Assembly: GCF_029873635.1 (NCBI RefSeq)
Contig: NC_080423.1
Location: 92,547,691-92,611,690 of the forward strand
DNA length: 64,000 nucleotides
Reading direction: 5' to 3'
Source of the DNA: Malania oleifera
Lineage: Eukaryota; Streptophyta; Magnoliopsida; Santalales; Ximeniaceae
Of this stretch, positions 24,007 to 34,603 are shown piece after piece (within the stretch, counting starts at the first letter, position 1; each line of letters opens with the position of its first letter). The notes under the pieces were generated by a model. It worked only from the letters and a program-made list of their open reading frames with translations. It had not been told where the DNA came from and did not search any database. Position numbers and translations under genes: made by a program.

Positions 24007-24475
24007 GATGAGCACGACTCATTAAGCATCAAAGGCCTAACTAACGAGCACGACTCGTAAGGCCAAAAATAGCCCAGTAGATGAGCATGACTCATTAGGC
24101 ACAAGACCCAACTGACGAGCACGACTCGGAAGGCCAAAAACAGCCCGGCAGATGAGCACGACCCATTAAGCATCAAAGGCCCAACTGACGAGCACGACTC
24201 GTAAGGCTAAAAACCGCCCAGTAGATAAGCATGACTCATTAGGCACAGAGGTCCAAATGACGAGCATGACTCGTAAGGCCAAAAACAGTCCAGCAGATGA
24301 GCACGACTCAATAGGCACAGAGGCTAAATTGACGAGCGCGACTCGGAAGGCCAAAAATAGCCCAGCAGATGAGCACGACTCATTAAGCATCAAGGGCCCA
24401 AATGACGAGCATGACTCGTAATGCCAAAAACAGCCTAGCAGATGAGCACGACTCAGTAGACATAAAAGGCCACGA
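24007..24475 (+). repeat. ~72-bp tandem repeats in the gag-only element
   Basis: GATGAGCAcGACTCATTAgGCA-like units start at 24007, 24080, 24151, 24224, 24296, 24368 and 24441, with periods of 71-73 bp. Each unit is itself a dimer: the second half reads GACGAGCACGACTCGTAAGGCC. The long minus-strand frames here are translations of the repeat. Confidence 0.9.
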
Positions 24476-24589
24476 AGCTGCTCGGTAAGATCAGTTCGGT
24501 AAAATTTGCTCCATGAATCAGTTCGACATGAACTGCTTGGCAAACTTGCTCGGCAAGCCCTGCCTAAAAAATGCTCCATGAAGCTACTC

Positions 24590-25115
24590 GGTAAGATCAG
24601 CTCGGAAAATTCTTCCCAGCTCGGATCATCAGCTCGAAAAATTCTCCCTAACTCGAAACATCAGCTCGAAAAATTCTCCCCAGCTTGAAACATCAGCTCA
24701 AAAAATTCTCCCTAGCTCGAAACATCAGCTCGAAAAATTCTCCCCAGCTTGGAACATTAGCTTGGAAAATTCTCCCTAGCTCGGAACATCAACTCGAAAA
24801 ATTCTCCCCAATTCGGAGCATCAGCTTGGAAAATTCTCCCCAACTCGAAACATCAGCTCAGAAAAATCTCCCCAGCTCGGAACATCAGCTCAGAAAATTC
24901 TCCCCAGCTCGGAACATCAGTTCGAAAAATTCTCCCCAGGTCGGAACATCAGCTCGAAAAATTCTCCCTAACTTGGAACAGCTCAGTAAAAGTCCTCTAC
25001 GAAATAGCTCGGAATATTAGCTTGAAACATCAGCTTGGAACATCAGTTCGGAAAATTCTCCCCAGCTCGGAACAACTCTATAAAATTCCTCCACAAAGCA
25101 GCTTGGAATATTAGC
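24590..25115 (+). repeat. ~30-35-bp tandem repeats in the gag-only element
   Basis: Many copies of a unit like AGCTCGGAACATCAGCTCG plus AAAAATTCTCCCC, with point changes. The frame 24685-25020 is a translation of this array (SSEHQLEKFSP-like repeats), not a gene. Such arrays between gag and the 3' LTR are common in non-autonomous gypsy derivatives. Confidence 0.85.
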
Positions 25116-25241
25116 TTGGAACACCCAAAAAAAAAAAAAAAGAGGTGGAAGAGAGAAAGAAAGAAGAAGAAGAGGAAAAGGAGGGAGCCTTACATATTCT
25201 GGGGGGAGAGTGCAGATTCAAAATTCAGTCCAGAAATTTGA

Positions 25242-25259
25242 AACTGAGGGGGGGACAAC
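25242..25259 (+). promoter_or_regulatory. Polypurine tract
   Basis: AACTGAGGGGGGGACAAC lies immediately before the TG of the 3' LTR at 25260 and would prime plus-strand synthesis. Confidence 0.7.
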
Positions 25260-25698
25260 TGATAGATCCAAAATAAACTAGCCAATAAGAGCAAGACAAC
25301 ACCCTGGCTCGTGGTCCCCCTCGAAGTCAAATAATCTGACGAGAGCAATCAACTCTAACTCAATAAAGAGGAGGAGAGATCTACGCCAGCGGCTTAAATG
25401 GCTAAGAGATGTGCGCGAACACTTTATGACCCGGGAGCAATTCAAGCCCCGCGCAATAAAGGCGAATCAACCAAGGGTCAACTCGAGCCCTTATAAGAAG
25501 GGATTTGGAGAAGAGGCCAAGGGAAGTCACTTAACACTCATTCTTACTATTGCATTTAGCCTCTCTAAAGCATCTCCCTTACTTAGACATTGGAGCGATC
25601 CCCCGGAGTACACCCTGGGTCCTCCAAACCTTTCTTCTCATCCATTTTTAGGTCAACGGAAGTCGAAAGAGCAGTCACGCTGATTTTATCCCGCAACA
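25260..25698 (+). repeat. 3' LTR of the gag-only element
   Basis: It begins TGATAGATCCAAAATAAAC and ends TATCCCGCAACA, the same length as the 5' LTR. Translations in it (25411-25683) are not genes. Confidence 0.9.
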
Positions 25699-25968
25699 GT
25701 AGTTAATTAGGTATCGTCTGTTGGACTAGTGTGAAAGGGTGCCAATATCTTCCCTTTGCATAACAATGCTCCTAAATGTACACCTGGTGACATAGACCAT
25801 GAACTGTTGCATTTCTTAAACCTACATGTAGTTTAGTAATCAATGAACTAGTGATATATTAATTAAGTGTTCTAACCGCACCTAAAATAAATAGGTTAGT
25901 GGCAACTCTATTGAGTTTAAGTAATCAATATTTTATGAACCAAGTTTCACAATATCAAGTTAGCCACT

Positions 25969-26124
25969 TGTAGACACCCCATTTTTACCCAAGGCCAATA
26001 TAACAAAATTTTATTATTATTATTATTATTCTTGATTTTTAAATATTCTTGTTATTATTATTATTATTTTACTATTATTATTATTATCATTACAATTATT
26101 ATTATGATTATGATTATGATTATG

Positions 26125-26163
<39 letters not shown>

Positions 26164-26373
26164 TAGTATAATAAATAAAAAAGGATAAAAAAACAAGGGA
26201 AAGATAAGAAATTAGGGGACGGAAACCTAGTGATCCCAAAAAAAAGGTGTGCAGCCTTTCCTGGGAATACAGCCGGGGGGGCAGGGAGACAGAAAAAAAA
26301 GAAACAAAACAAAAAGCTCTCTCTTTTCATTTCTTGCCAACACCCTTTTCTTCCCTCTCTCAGTCTCTCAGTT
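25969..26373 (+). mobile_element. Truncated gypsy-type LTR start with ATT microsatellite
   Basis: TGTAGACACCCCATTTTTACCC is a common 5' end of plant gypsy LTRs. It is followed by a long impure (ATT)n tract at about 26005-26163 and a CT-rich stretch. It ends abruptly at 26373, where the GDSL duplicate begins; no other LTR end or internal region is seen. Confidence 0.5.
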
Positions 26374-26826
26374 CCTCTCATTTTTAGCCTTTTCTATAGC
26401 AAAGTTAAAAAACCTCAAATATAAAATTATTAATTATTCTTTTTGTTTATATGCTTTCACATAAATACAAACTTCTGTCGCTTTCTACTATTATTAATTC
26501 ATCTTATTCCAACGTAGGTTTTGTGGTAGCGGACAGAGGATGCTGTGGCGCAGGATTCACAGAGACAGGGCCGCTATGCAGCCAAATCACACCCACATGC
26601 ACAAATTCTTCACAATACATGTTCTGGGATTGCCTCCACCCAACCCAAGCTGCCTACAGCATCCTTACCACCTCCCTTCTTAATAATGTTTTACCTTCCT
26701 TCTCGTAGACCACTGGACAACCAATGGCAATGGGAAAAAATAATTCTTTGTCAAGAAGTGTTTTGTATCTTTTCTATTTCTGTTTCTTATGTTTTTTTAT
26801 TGCATAATAATAAAAAAGAGTTATGA
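26374..26826 (+). pseudogene. Duplicated last exon and 3' flank of the GDSL gene
   Basis: Nearly identical to 11551-12003 at a constant offset near 14,821 bp. The exon copy is 26518-26708, keeps the acceptor (AACGTAG|G), the DCLHPT catalytic motif and the stop, and differs from the parent at three residues. It starts inside the last intron, so exons 1 and 2 with the nucleophile Ser are absent and it cannot make an enzyme. The homology continues through the flank into the LTR fragment at 27150. Confidence 0.9.
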
Positions 26827-27149
26827 TGGTGTGTTTGTTTGTATGTTTTTGTAATCAATTTTTTTTTTCAAAAATTTAAGTGTTGCAATAGTACCAATTA
26901 ATGTCTAGAATTATATCATTCATAGAGACTTTTTCGTTAAAATCATATGAATTTGAACATAATTAAAATGAAATATACATAAATCATATGAATTTGTTTC
27001 TTAATAGTTTGGAACTTTCATATTGGAGGATTTGTAACCATTCCTTCAATCCAACATTGAACTAAGAATAAGCAGCTCCATTACATTCTCCTTAAATCTC
27101 GTGTTCAATTCTGGCAATTTAGAGTCAATGGTAGCAAGAAATACATCCA

Positions 27150-28746
27150 CAAAAGATGTTTAAAAATGGTTTGTAAAATATTTATTTGATCTTTGTAATA
27201 AAATGATAGTCTCAAGCAAAAGGTATAGCAACAGAGATTTGCAGCACGCTAACAAATATCTCAAAATATTTTTCTCAAGATAAATCACAAGAGATATTTG
27301 AAATCGGTTTATAAAATAGTATTTATCTTCAAACACACTTCAAATACCTTCAACAAGTATTTTTTTCAAAATAAACCACAAAGGATATTTGAAATCGATT
27401 TGTAAAATATTATTTCACAACCAAAATACAATATGAAGTCTTGAGTATTGTAATGAAAATGTAAAACTCAGAAGTTCTAAAAAGTTTTTCTATGGAAGGC
27501 TTATTTACGAAGACCCCTAGAAAAACTAGAATCTTACTCTATATGAAAAACAAATCTCAATCAGAACAAGCAAGAGAGAGTTTAAGTTTGGTGAAATGAA
27601 CACAAGAGCACTCTTAGTAAGTGGTATTTGCAATATGGACGAGTAAGAGTGAGAGTATAAAACTTGAATATGAAATATAGGCTTTTTGAAATTTAGAGGG
27701 TATTTTCTAATTATATTTGTTAATCTCATGCTAATTTTTGCAAATGAAGGAGTATATATAGTGTTCCCCAAAAATATTACTGTTCAGGACATGTAGGGTA
27801 TTATTAGGATTGTTTAAAAACATTTTAACACCATTAACCCTGTTTAAAAAATTTAATCGCAGTAAAAAAATTTCCAACCCGAGAACACCGGTCGACCGAA
27901 GGTGAGGTTCGGTTGACCCAGTGACGAAGTTCGGTCAACCGGCTAAAATTTGAACTGAAAGTTCGGTTGACTAGACTAGGGTTCTCAAAGGCAATTTTTC
28001 ATTTTCGTGCGGTTCGGTCAACCAAGTGATTTTGAACAATGAAGTTCGGTCGACCAGGGCGTTGGATTCTCCCACGTGTGGGTTTGGTCGACTAGGGCAT
28101 TGCCCATTTAAATTTGGTCGGTCAACCTACTAGTCAAAGGTTGACTAGGTGGGAGTTCGGTCGTCCAAGTCATATGAACTTGGTACAGTGTGGTTGACTG
28201 AGCTATGGTCCAAAATGTTGACCGCTTGAACGGTTCAGTCGATCGAATGATTTACACTAGGAAGGTTCGGTCAACCGAACATGCATTTTTAATGCATTTT
28301 AGTTCTAAGTCCCTTATACCTTAAAGCTATTCATATGATGTTTATTTTTAATGCAATAGGAAACTTTTTCATGCAGATTTGTGTGTCCTAAGGTCAGTCT
28401 AAGGCATTTGAGAATTAACCCCAAAAATCTGGCGTCGGTTGACCTTCGGTCGACTAAAGGGTGTTCCCTAAGGTTCATTTATGATCTTGAGCTTATCCAT
28501 CCTACCATGCAACTAAGGCATTAATTATTACAGACCATGTTCCTATGTTACTATTACAGACCCAAATAAAAGGATTAAATTACAATACAACATGAAATAA
28601 TTTTCAGGGTCTTCAGGTCTTCACTTTATGTGCCATGCGCGTGCACCATATGATACTTCTGATTGGTCCAGCACACAAACTCATCAACCATTAAATACCA
28701 TAGTATTGGTCATAATCAAAATGGGATATGACCAATAAGGTCAACA
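27150..28746 (-). mobile_element. Truncated 2-kb-family LTR, copy 5
   Basis: Reverse orientation. It ends at the true LTR terminus GGTCAACA (the complement of TGTTGACC) at 28739-28746 and runs through the GTCGAC array (27890-28270). It is cut at 27150 at the same internal point as copy 4 (12334), losing the 3' ~780 bp. Shared truncation shows that copies 4 and 5 descend from one insertion duplicated together with the GDSL 3' end. Confidence 0.8.
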
Positions 28747-28956
28747 TAGACACATGGACAAAAACAAAGAAACGCTCTCGAATATAGTTATCAATATCAA
28801 TACATCATAAAACATGAGCCATTTGCTCTCTTTTTTATTCATCCTTTGCTTCATCCATGATAATGCAAAACTTTGCAGTTCTAATCTCCTCCCTAATGGC
28901 CTTTCGTACTTTATTAGCAATGACTTGCAATATTTCTTTCTGAATTCCATGAGAAA

Positions 28957-30300
28957 TGTAAGATGCATTATGTGGAGAATTCTGAAGTACAAAAAAGAGT
29001 TAAAGCTAAATTGGTAAAGATTAGGGATAAAGTGCAAAGTGAACAAGGATACAATTTTTATATTTCAGATGACGGAGCTTTGAGATTTTGTAGCAAGTTG
29101 TGTGTACCCAAAGACGTGGAAATTAAAAAGACTATTTTGGAAGAGGCGCATCGTTCCCTATATACGGTACATCCAGGAAGCACGAAAATGTATAAGGATT
29201 TGTGGGTATCCTTCTGGTGGAGCAATATGAAGAGAGAAATTACTAAATACGTAGAGTAGTGTTTGGCATGCCGACAGTTGAAGGCTGAACATCAGAGACC
29301 AACGGGACCATTGCAACCACTTCACATCCCCGAATGGAAGTGGGAGCATATTTCTATAGATTTCGTTTCAAGGTTACCACTGGCACTTCATGGACAGGAT
29401 GCCATTGGGGCAGTCACTGATCGATTGACAAAGACTGCCCATTTTCTTCCCATCATAGTTAACTACTCCATGAGTAAATTGGCAGAGATATACATACAGG
29501 AAATAGTTAGACTGCATGGCGTGCCAGTGTCCATTGCATCTAACTGGGACCCACGGTTCACATCTCAATTCTGGAAGAGTTTATGAGGAGCCTTGGGTTC
29601 TCATATGACATTCAGTACAACATTTCATCCTCAGACCAATGGACAGACAGAGAGGACTATATAGATATTAGAAGATATGTTGCGGGCCTGTGTATTGGAC
29701 TTTGATGGTAGTTGGATCTAGTATATGTCACTGGTTGAGTATGTTTATAATAACAACTACCAGACTAGTATTGATATGGCACCGTATGAGGCATTGTATG
29801 GTCGGAGGTGTCGATCCCCGTTATATTAGGATGAAATTGGTGAAAAGTAGATTTTGAGGCCAGAAATAATTCATCAGAGTCAACAGAAAAACTATACAAA
29901 CACTCACCGACAACAGTTGGAGTTTAATATAGGAGATCACGTGTTCTTGAGAGTTGCACCAATGAAAGGAATTATGAGATTTGAGAAAAAAGGTAAGCTA
30001 AGCCCTCGGTATATTGGACCATTTGAAATATTGGAAAGAGTTGGTTCAGTTGCCTACAGGTTAGCATTACCTCTAACACTATCTAGGATCTATGACATAT
30101 TCCATGTATACATGTTGAGGAAGTATGTCTCAGATCCTTCACACGTGATCAGTTATGAATCACTGGAACTCAAAGATACCCTGTCATATGAAGAGTTTCC
30201 CATTCAGATTCTAAACCAAAAGGAACAGGAATTACACACAAAAATGATCTCCTTGGTGAAAGTACTTTGGCACAATCACACAGTTGAGGAAGTTTCATAG
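28957..30300 (+). pseudogene. Ty3-gypsy integrase remnant
   Basis: The plus strand reads the tether before integrase, an HHCC zinc-binding domain (EEAHRSLYTVHPGSTKMY ... CLACRQ), the integrase core (HISIDFVSRLP, then SNWDPRFTSQFW, then TNGQTERT) and a C-terminal domain with FNIGDHVFLRVAP, GPFEILERVG and HVYMLRKYV, as in plant Tekay/Del-like elements. Several TAG/TGA stops interrupt it (near 29257, 29584, 29660, 29718). The second catalytic Asp, normally in SDRDPRF, is replaced by Asn (SNWDPRF). Reverse transcriptase and everything upstream are missing. Inactive. Confidence 0.9.
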
Positions 30301-30308
30301 GAACTGGA

Positions 30309-30442
30309 GGAGAAAATGCGTCAAAGATATCTGCACATGTTCAGCAAGACCCAGCTTTGAACTAGTAAAGTAAAAGGAGAAAATGCGTCAAAGATATCTG
30401 CATATGTTCAGCAGGACCCAGCTTTGAACTAGTAAAGTAAAG
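30309..30442 (+). repeat. 67-bp direct tandem duplication
   Basis: GGAGAAAATGCGTCAAAGAT...CTAGTAAAGTAAA occurs twice, starting at 30309 and 30376, with a few changes, just after the end of the gypsy pol frame. Confidence 0.9.
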
Positions 30443-30975
30443 GTAATGACTGTTTTGATTATTGAATTGTGCAAGGTAGGGAAGTTAGTTATAAGTTAGT
30501 TTTTTTGGTTTTAGGTTATGAATGGTTTTGGGAGAATTTTCTTTTTATGTGATTGATTGTAATCTCCCCAGACCTCTATTGTAACCAAGGTATTCCTTTT
30601 CCATAAGTGAGGGGTAACTAATAAAATTTCAAGCAATTTTCCCCAAATGATAGTACAAGTGATAAATAGCAAATTTCGAGGACAAAATTTTTATAAGGAA
30701 AGGATAATGTAGAGACCCGAAAAATAATAAGAATAAAAATAATAAAAAAATAGAAATTTTGGTTTGGCACAGGCCAAACCATCGACGATTTTGGTGGAGC
30801 TCAGAAAACCGTCGATGATTTTGAGTTACTACAACCGGGTAAGGGTAAAATGGTAGAAATAGGGTTTGGTTAAAAACCAAACAGTCGACGGTTTGGGAAA
30901 CCGTCAACAGTTTTGCTCTGGGTCCAAAACCTATAAATAGGTTTCTATTCATTTTTTTTTAGTTAAAACTCATTC

Positions 30976-31021
<46 letters not shown>
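30976..31021. repeat. (CT)n microsatellite
   Basis: An uninterrupted CT run of about 22 units within the gypsy LTR, placed like a 5' leader tract just after the TATAAATAG motif at 30932. Confidence 0.9.
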
Positions 31022-31023
<2 letters not shown>

Positions 31024-31395
31024 ATTTTCTCCCTTAAATCTTACCCAAATTGACGATCGGACACTACCATAAGGTCCTAGGTTCAACCCTGATCATTTTA
31101 ATCGGGGTAAATTTGTGTTTTGAGAATCCTAGGCACCACTCCAAGGTTGAGGTAAGGAAATGAATCATATCTGTTGTTTTTAGGATTTAATTGGTTATGG
31201 GAGTGTGTGGACCTAAGAATGTTAAAATGGTATTTATCTTGGGGTTGAACTGATTAAATTAGGGTATATGGATACAAGGTGTTGTGTGAACGTTGCAGGC
31301 ATTGTTTTAGGATCCCTGCAAGCATTTCTTCAGGAAACAGGTAAGTGGAATAAATTATGTTAGGCATTTTGGGAATCAGTTGATTAATTTAAAGC

Positions 31396-31397
<2 letters not shown>

Positions 31398-31453
<56 letters not shown>
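31398..31453. repeat. (AAT)n microsatellite
   Basis: About 19 perfect AAT units inside the gypsy LTR. Confidence 0.9.
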
Positions 31454-31455
<2 letters not shown>

Positions 31456-32699
31456 TAAAGGATTTTCTAACGAAGTCGACATTTGAAAATACTGGTTTTG
31501 GAATATCATATATTTATCTGGGCAATTATTAATTTATAAAATATTACTTAAAAATTTTTGCGGCATGAGTATTGGTTTTGTTACCGTATATTTACTATAT
31601 GGGAATATTTTGTGACAGAATGTGATTTATATTGGCAGATATTGCGAAATGGTAGAATATGATTTTATATTTAATATGTGGGAATATTTTATGACTGAAT
31701 GTGATTTACATTGCTTATGAGAAATATTGAAAATACAGACATGATATTTTGATACCAAGAAATGTGATTTATACAAACATGATATTTTTGATATTGAGAT
31801 TACTGTGGAAATTGTGGAAATGAGAATCCTAATGGATTAGAGATGTACTTGAGAGCATGGTACCGTTGCTAGGACATGAGTCAGTGCAACCACACTTTTT
31901 GGGAAGAGTGTTGGTATTGGAAGTCGATTGGGCCTGCAGAGAGTTGTTGACTGCCCTTGGGTTCGAACCAGGCTACAATGGGTCAATCATACTACAGACG
32001 AGAATTGTTTTGACTTAGTCTAGTGGACCAACCATGGCTAAGTCCCACCTTCAGACCGCACAACCCAGTCATGTGGGGTGATTACATGACGGTGATTTAT
32101 GGATGTCCACTCTAGTTGGTTCCTCATTACAGATATGATGAAACTATGTTTGCAAACATGTTAAGTTTCGAACATAGGAAAACGTATTGAGCACATACCT
32201 ATTTTTAAGAAAATACATGGTTGCAAATATGTATATATGTATATGGATATGAGTACAGATTTCATGATTACTTAGTTAAAATATTTATTAAGTGAACGTG
32301 TTTTGATTCATTCAAACTCATGTTGCCACACACTAACAATATTTTATTCCATCTTACTGGGAGGTGTCTCACTCCTTAATATTTTAACATTTCAGGAAAT
32401 CCAAAGAGACGAGCTTAGAGAGCTCTGGGCAGGATTAGTGGTTTTGGGGATTGAAATTAGTGTCAGTGAGACACTGCTGTTTTGTCTGTGTATAGATATG
32501 TTTATGTACCTTGGGTTATATAAGTGGTTTTGGAAGAGAGATACTTTTATAATATGATGGTATTAGTACTCTGCTATGTACTATATATGGGATGTATGTA
32601 TATTATGCTTCCACTGTATTATAATATAACTTATGAACAGTCGTACCCGGTAACCCACTTGGGGGTCGGGCGGTTTATATATGATATCAAAGTTTCATG

Positions 32700-34603
32700 C
32701 AAAAAAAAAAAAAAATAGTAAAATTTTCGATTCATCACAAGTGTGGGCTCCAATCGTTAAAAAAAATATTTACAAAAATTTATTGTGAGAATAGATAAAA
32801 AAAAAAAAGAGATAAAAGTGATACAATTTCTAAAATGAAGAGTTTAAATTTTATTTTGATTCAATATTTATAATTGTAAATGTCTTGTTTGGTCTTTAAG
32901 GAATTCAAAAATGTGAAATAACTAAGTATTTAAAAAAGTTTGGTGAAAAGGGCAAGCTTGTAACCATAACCCAATTCCAATTTCTAGGGTAGACAAATCG
33001 GTAACTTCGGTGGATGGAATTGGGCTTAAGGCTGCAAAAGGGGTAGCCCATCTAAGTTTTGACTAGCACAAGCATGGCTCCATTATTCAAAACCTCAAAT
33101 TAAGCTAAAAAAGCAAGCTCATGTTCAATTTCAACTTTCATCAAGCCCCAAACAAATAGTAATTTGAGAAGTAGTTTTGTAATTTAAATACTAAATATAC
33201 GAATTGATGTTAATTTAAATTATTTCTATGCATTTAAAAGTATCCAAATATGTCAAAGAGACAAAATTATATACAAACAGTTCACACACTTATTTAATAA
33301 ATTAGTTCACAAGTTTATAAAAGATTTTGACTAATTAATGGTCTAACTTGCATATTAACTAAACAAGCTATTAAATGAGTCAACTTACAAACACAACAAG
33401 TTGATTATGATTAAGTTCGAGCTCAACTCACTCAACTAGTGAGCTTCAAATGCTAGCTTGAGCTTTGAGCTTGCCTTATTTATGTTCATAAATATTTTCG
33501 AACGATCCATTATCAAGCTTACGTTATGTAACCCACAAATGATTTAACTCATTTGCAACCCTAATGGACTTGGGTAGAAGGGCAAGTAGCTAACAAGACC
33601 TTAATTTACAAATGACATCAAATTTCATGTCAACTAAACATTGTAGGAAATTAAAAGCCTTCATCTAAAAAGTGAACATCAATTAGTTAATTGATTAATT
33701 TGACTTGTCTTGGCACATCACTTAATGTTTAAAATAGCATGAATATTTTATGCATTAGTGATGTGACAGAGAAACATAGAAAATGTCTCTTATTGCGTGT
33801 TTAGTTCATAGAATCTTTTAAGATTCTTAAAAATGTACTTTCAATTGTGTGAAACAACAGATGTAGATTGATTCATTAGATTCAAGAAATGAATGAATAG
33901 ATTTGGCAACAATTCAATTGTTTTTTGATTCACTAGTAATGTTCAAATTAATCTTAGAGTAAATTGATAAAAACCATATACTTTGAATCTTGAATTGAAA
34001 CTATAAGGCAGTTGTCATTGACAATATAGTAAGAGATTTCACAAAGATTTTGATTTTGAATTAAAAAGGAGATTTTTGTTGTAGTGTTGGAAGAGGAGAA
34101 TACCATACCTTCCCCGAGGTAATTTTTCCATGCTTAATCCATGTTATCACACAAAACCTTAGCATAATGCATCATCGAACATCCTGCATAACATAAATTT
34201 TGATCTTACACCTTAGATAAATAAATTATCTTTTGGTATATTATGGTTTCCAATATAATCATTCAAGGAAGTAGATGTGCAGAATCAAAGAATAAGCGAG
34301 CACTAAGTGGGCTAAATCTTCAAACCATCATGATCCCAATTTTGCATAAAAGATGGAAGTGTTTTATTTTAGTATTTTGCACAATCCTTACAAAGACGAG
34401 GGCCAACCATGTACACAAACTCCTGATATATGGTAAATATCAAACCATACTATAGCTGGCTTTTGTCTTTTTTTTCTTTTTTCAAAATACATATCAACAA
34501 GCACTTATATGCAGATACAGGCACAAGAAAATTAGTATGTATAACAAGTATGTGCTTTTTTTCTTTTTGTGCCTTCAGCGGACATTTTTTTCTGTACACA
34601 ATT
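32700..34603. other. 3' flank of the mannanase gene
   Basis: No gene seen. Parts (33214-33280, 33626-33779, 34411-34603) are duplicated at 21106-21502. The intervening 33281-33625 and 33780-34410 are absent from that copy, so they are later insertions here or deletions there. Confidence 0.6.

Larger units (their letters stand above)
22215..25698 (+). mobile_element. Non-autonomous gag-only LTR retrotransposon (TR-GAG type)
   Basis: The element is complete: 5' LTR 22215-22653 and 3' LTR 25260-25698, both 439 bp, TG...CA, about 91% identical by eye. The flanking pentamers ATAGT and GTAGT (22210-22214, 25699-25703) match at four of five bases. A primer-binding site follows the 5' LTR (GTTGGCGCCATCTGTGGG) and a purine tract precedes the 3' LTR (CTGAGGGGGGGACAAC). 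Between them are one gag frame, a captured PPR fragment and two tandem-repeat blocks; no protease, integrase or reverse transcriptase. The TGGCGCC primer site and gag type suggest it depends on Tat/Athila-like gypsy partners. Confidence 0.9.
30708..32683 (+). mobile_element. Ty3-gypsy LTR following the integrase remnant
   Basis: It begins TGTAGAGACCCGAAAAATAA right after a purine tract (AAGGAAAGGATAA). It shares blocks, reversed, with the solo LTR at 47543-49744 (for example the stretch CTCATGTTGCCACACACTAA near 32318 and GAGGTGTCTCACTCC near 32362). Inside are AACAGTCGACGGTTTGGG and AAACCGTCAAC palindromic motifs, a (CT)n tract and an (AAT)n tract. The 3' end is uncertain: GGGTCGGGCGGTTTATA at about 32683 is followed by TGATATCAAAG, like a decayed primer-binding site. 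Confidence 0.75.

Noticed and set aside
24685-25020. 111-codon open frame with repeated SSEHQLEKFSP-like units
   Set aside because: It is a by-product of the 30-35-bp tandem repeat; reading frames in other phases are equally open.
26518-26708. Second GDSL gene
   Set aside because: Only the last exon exists; exons 1 and 2 with the nucleophile and oxyanion residues are absent and the sequence upstream is unrelated.
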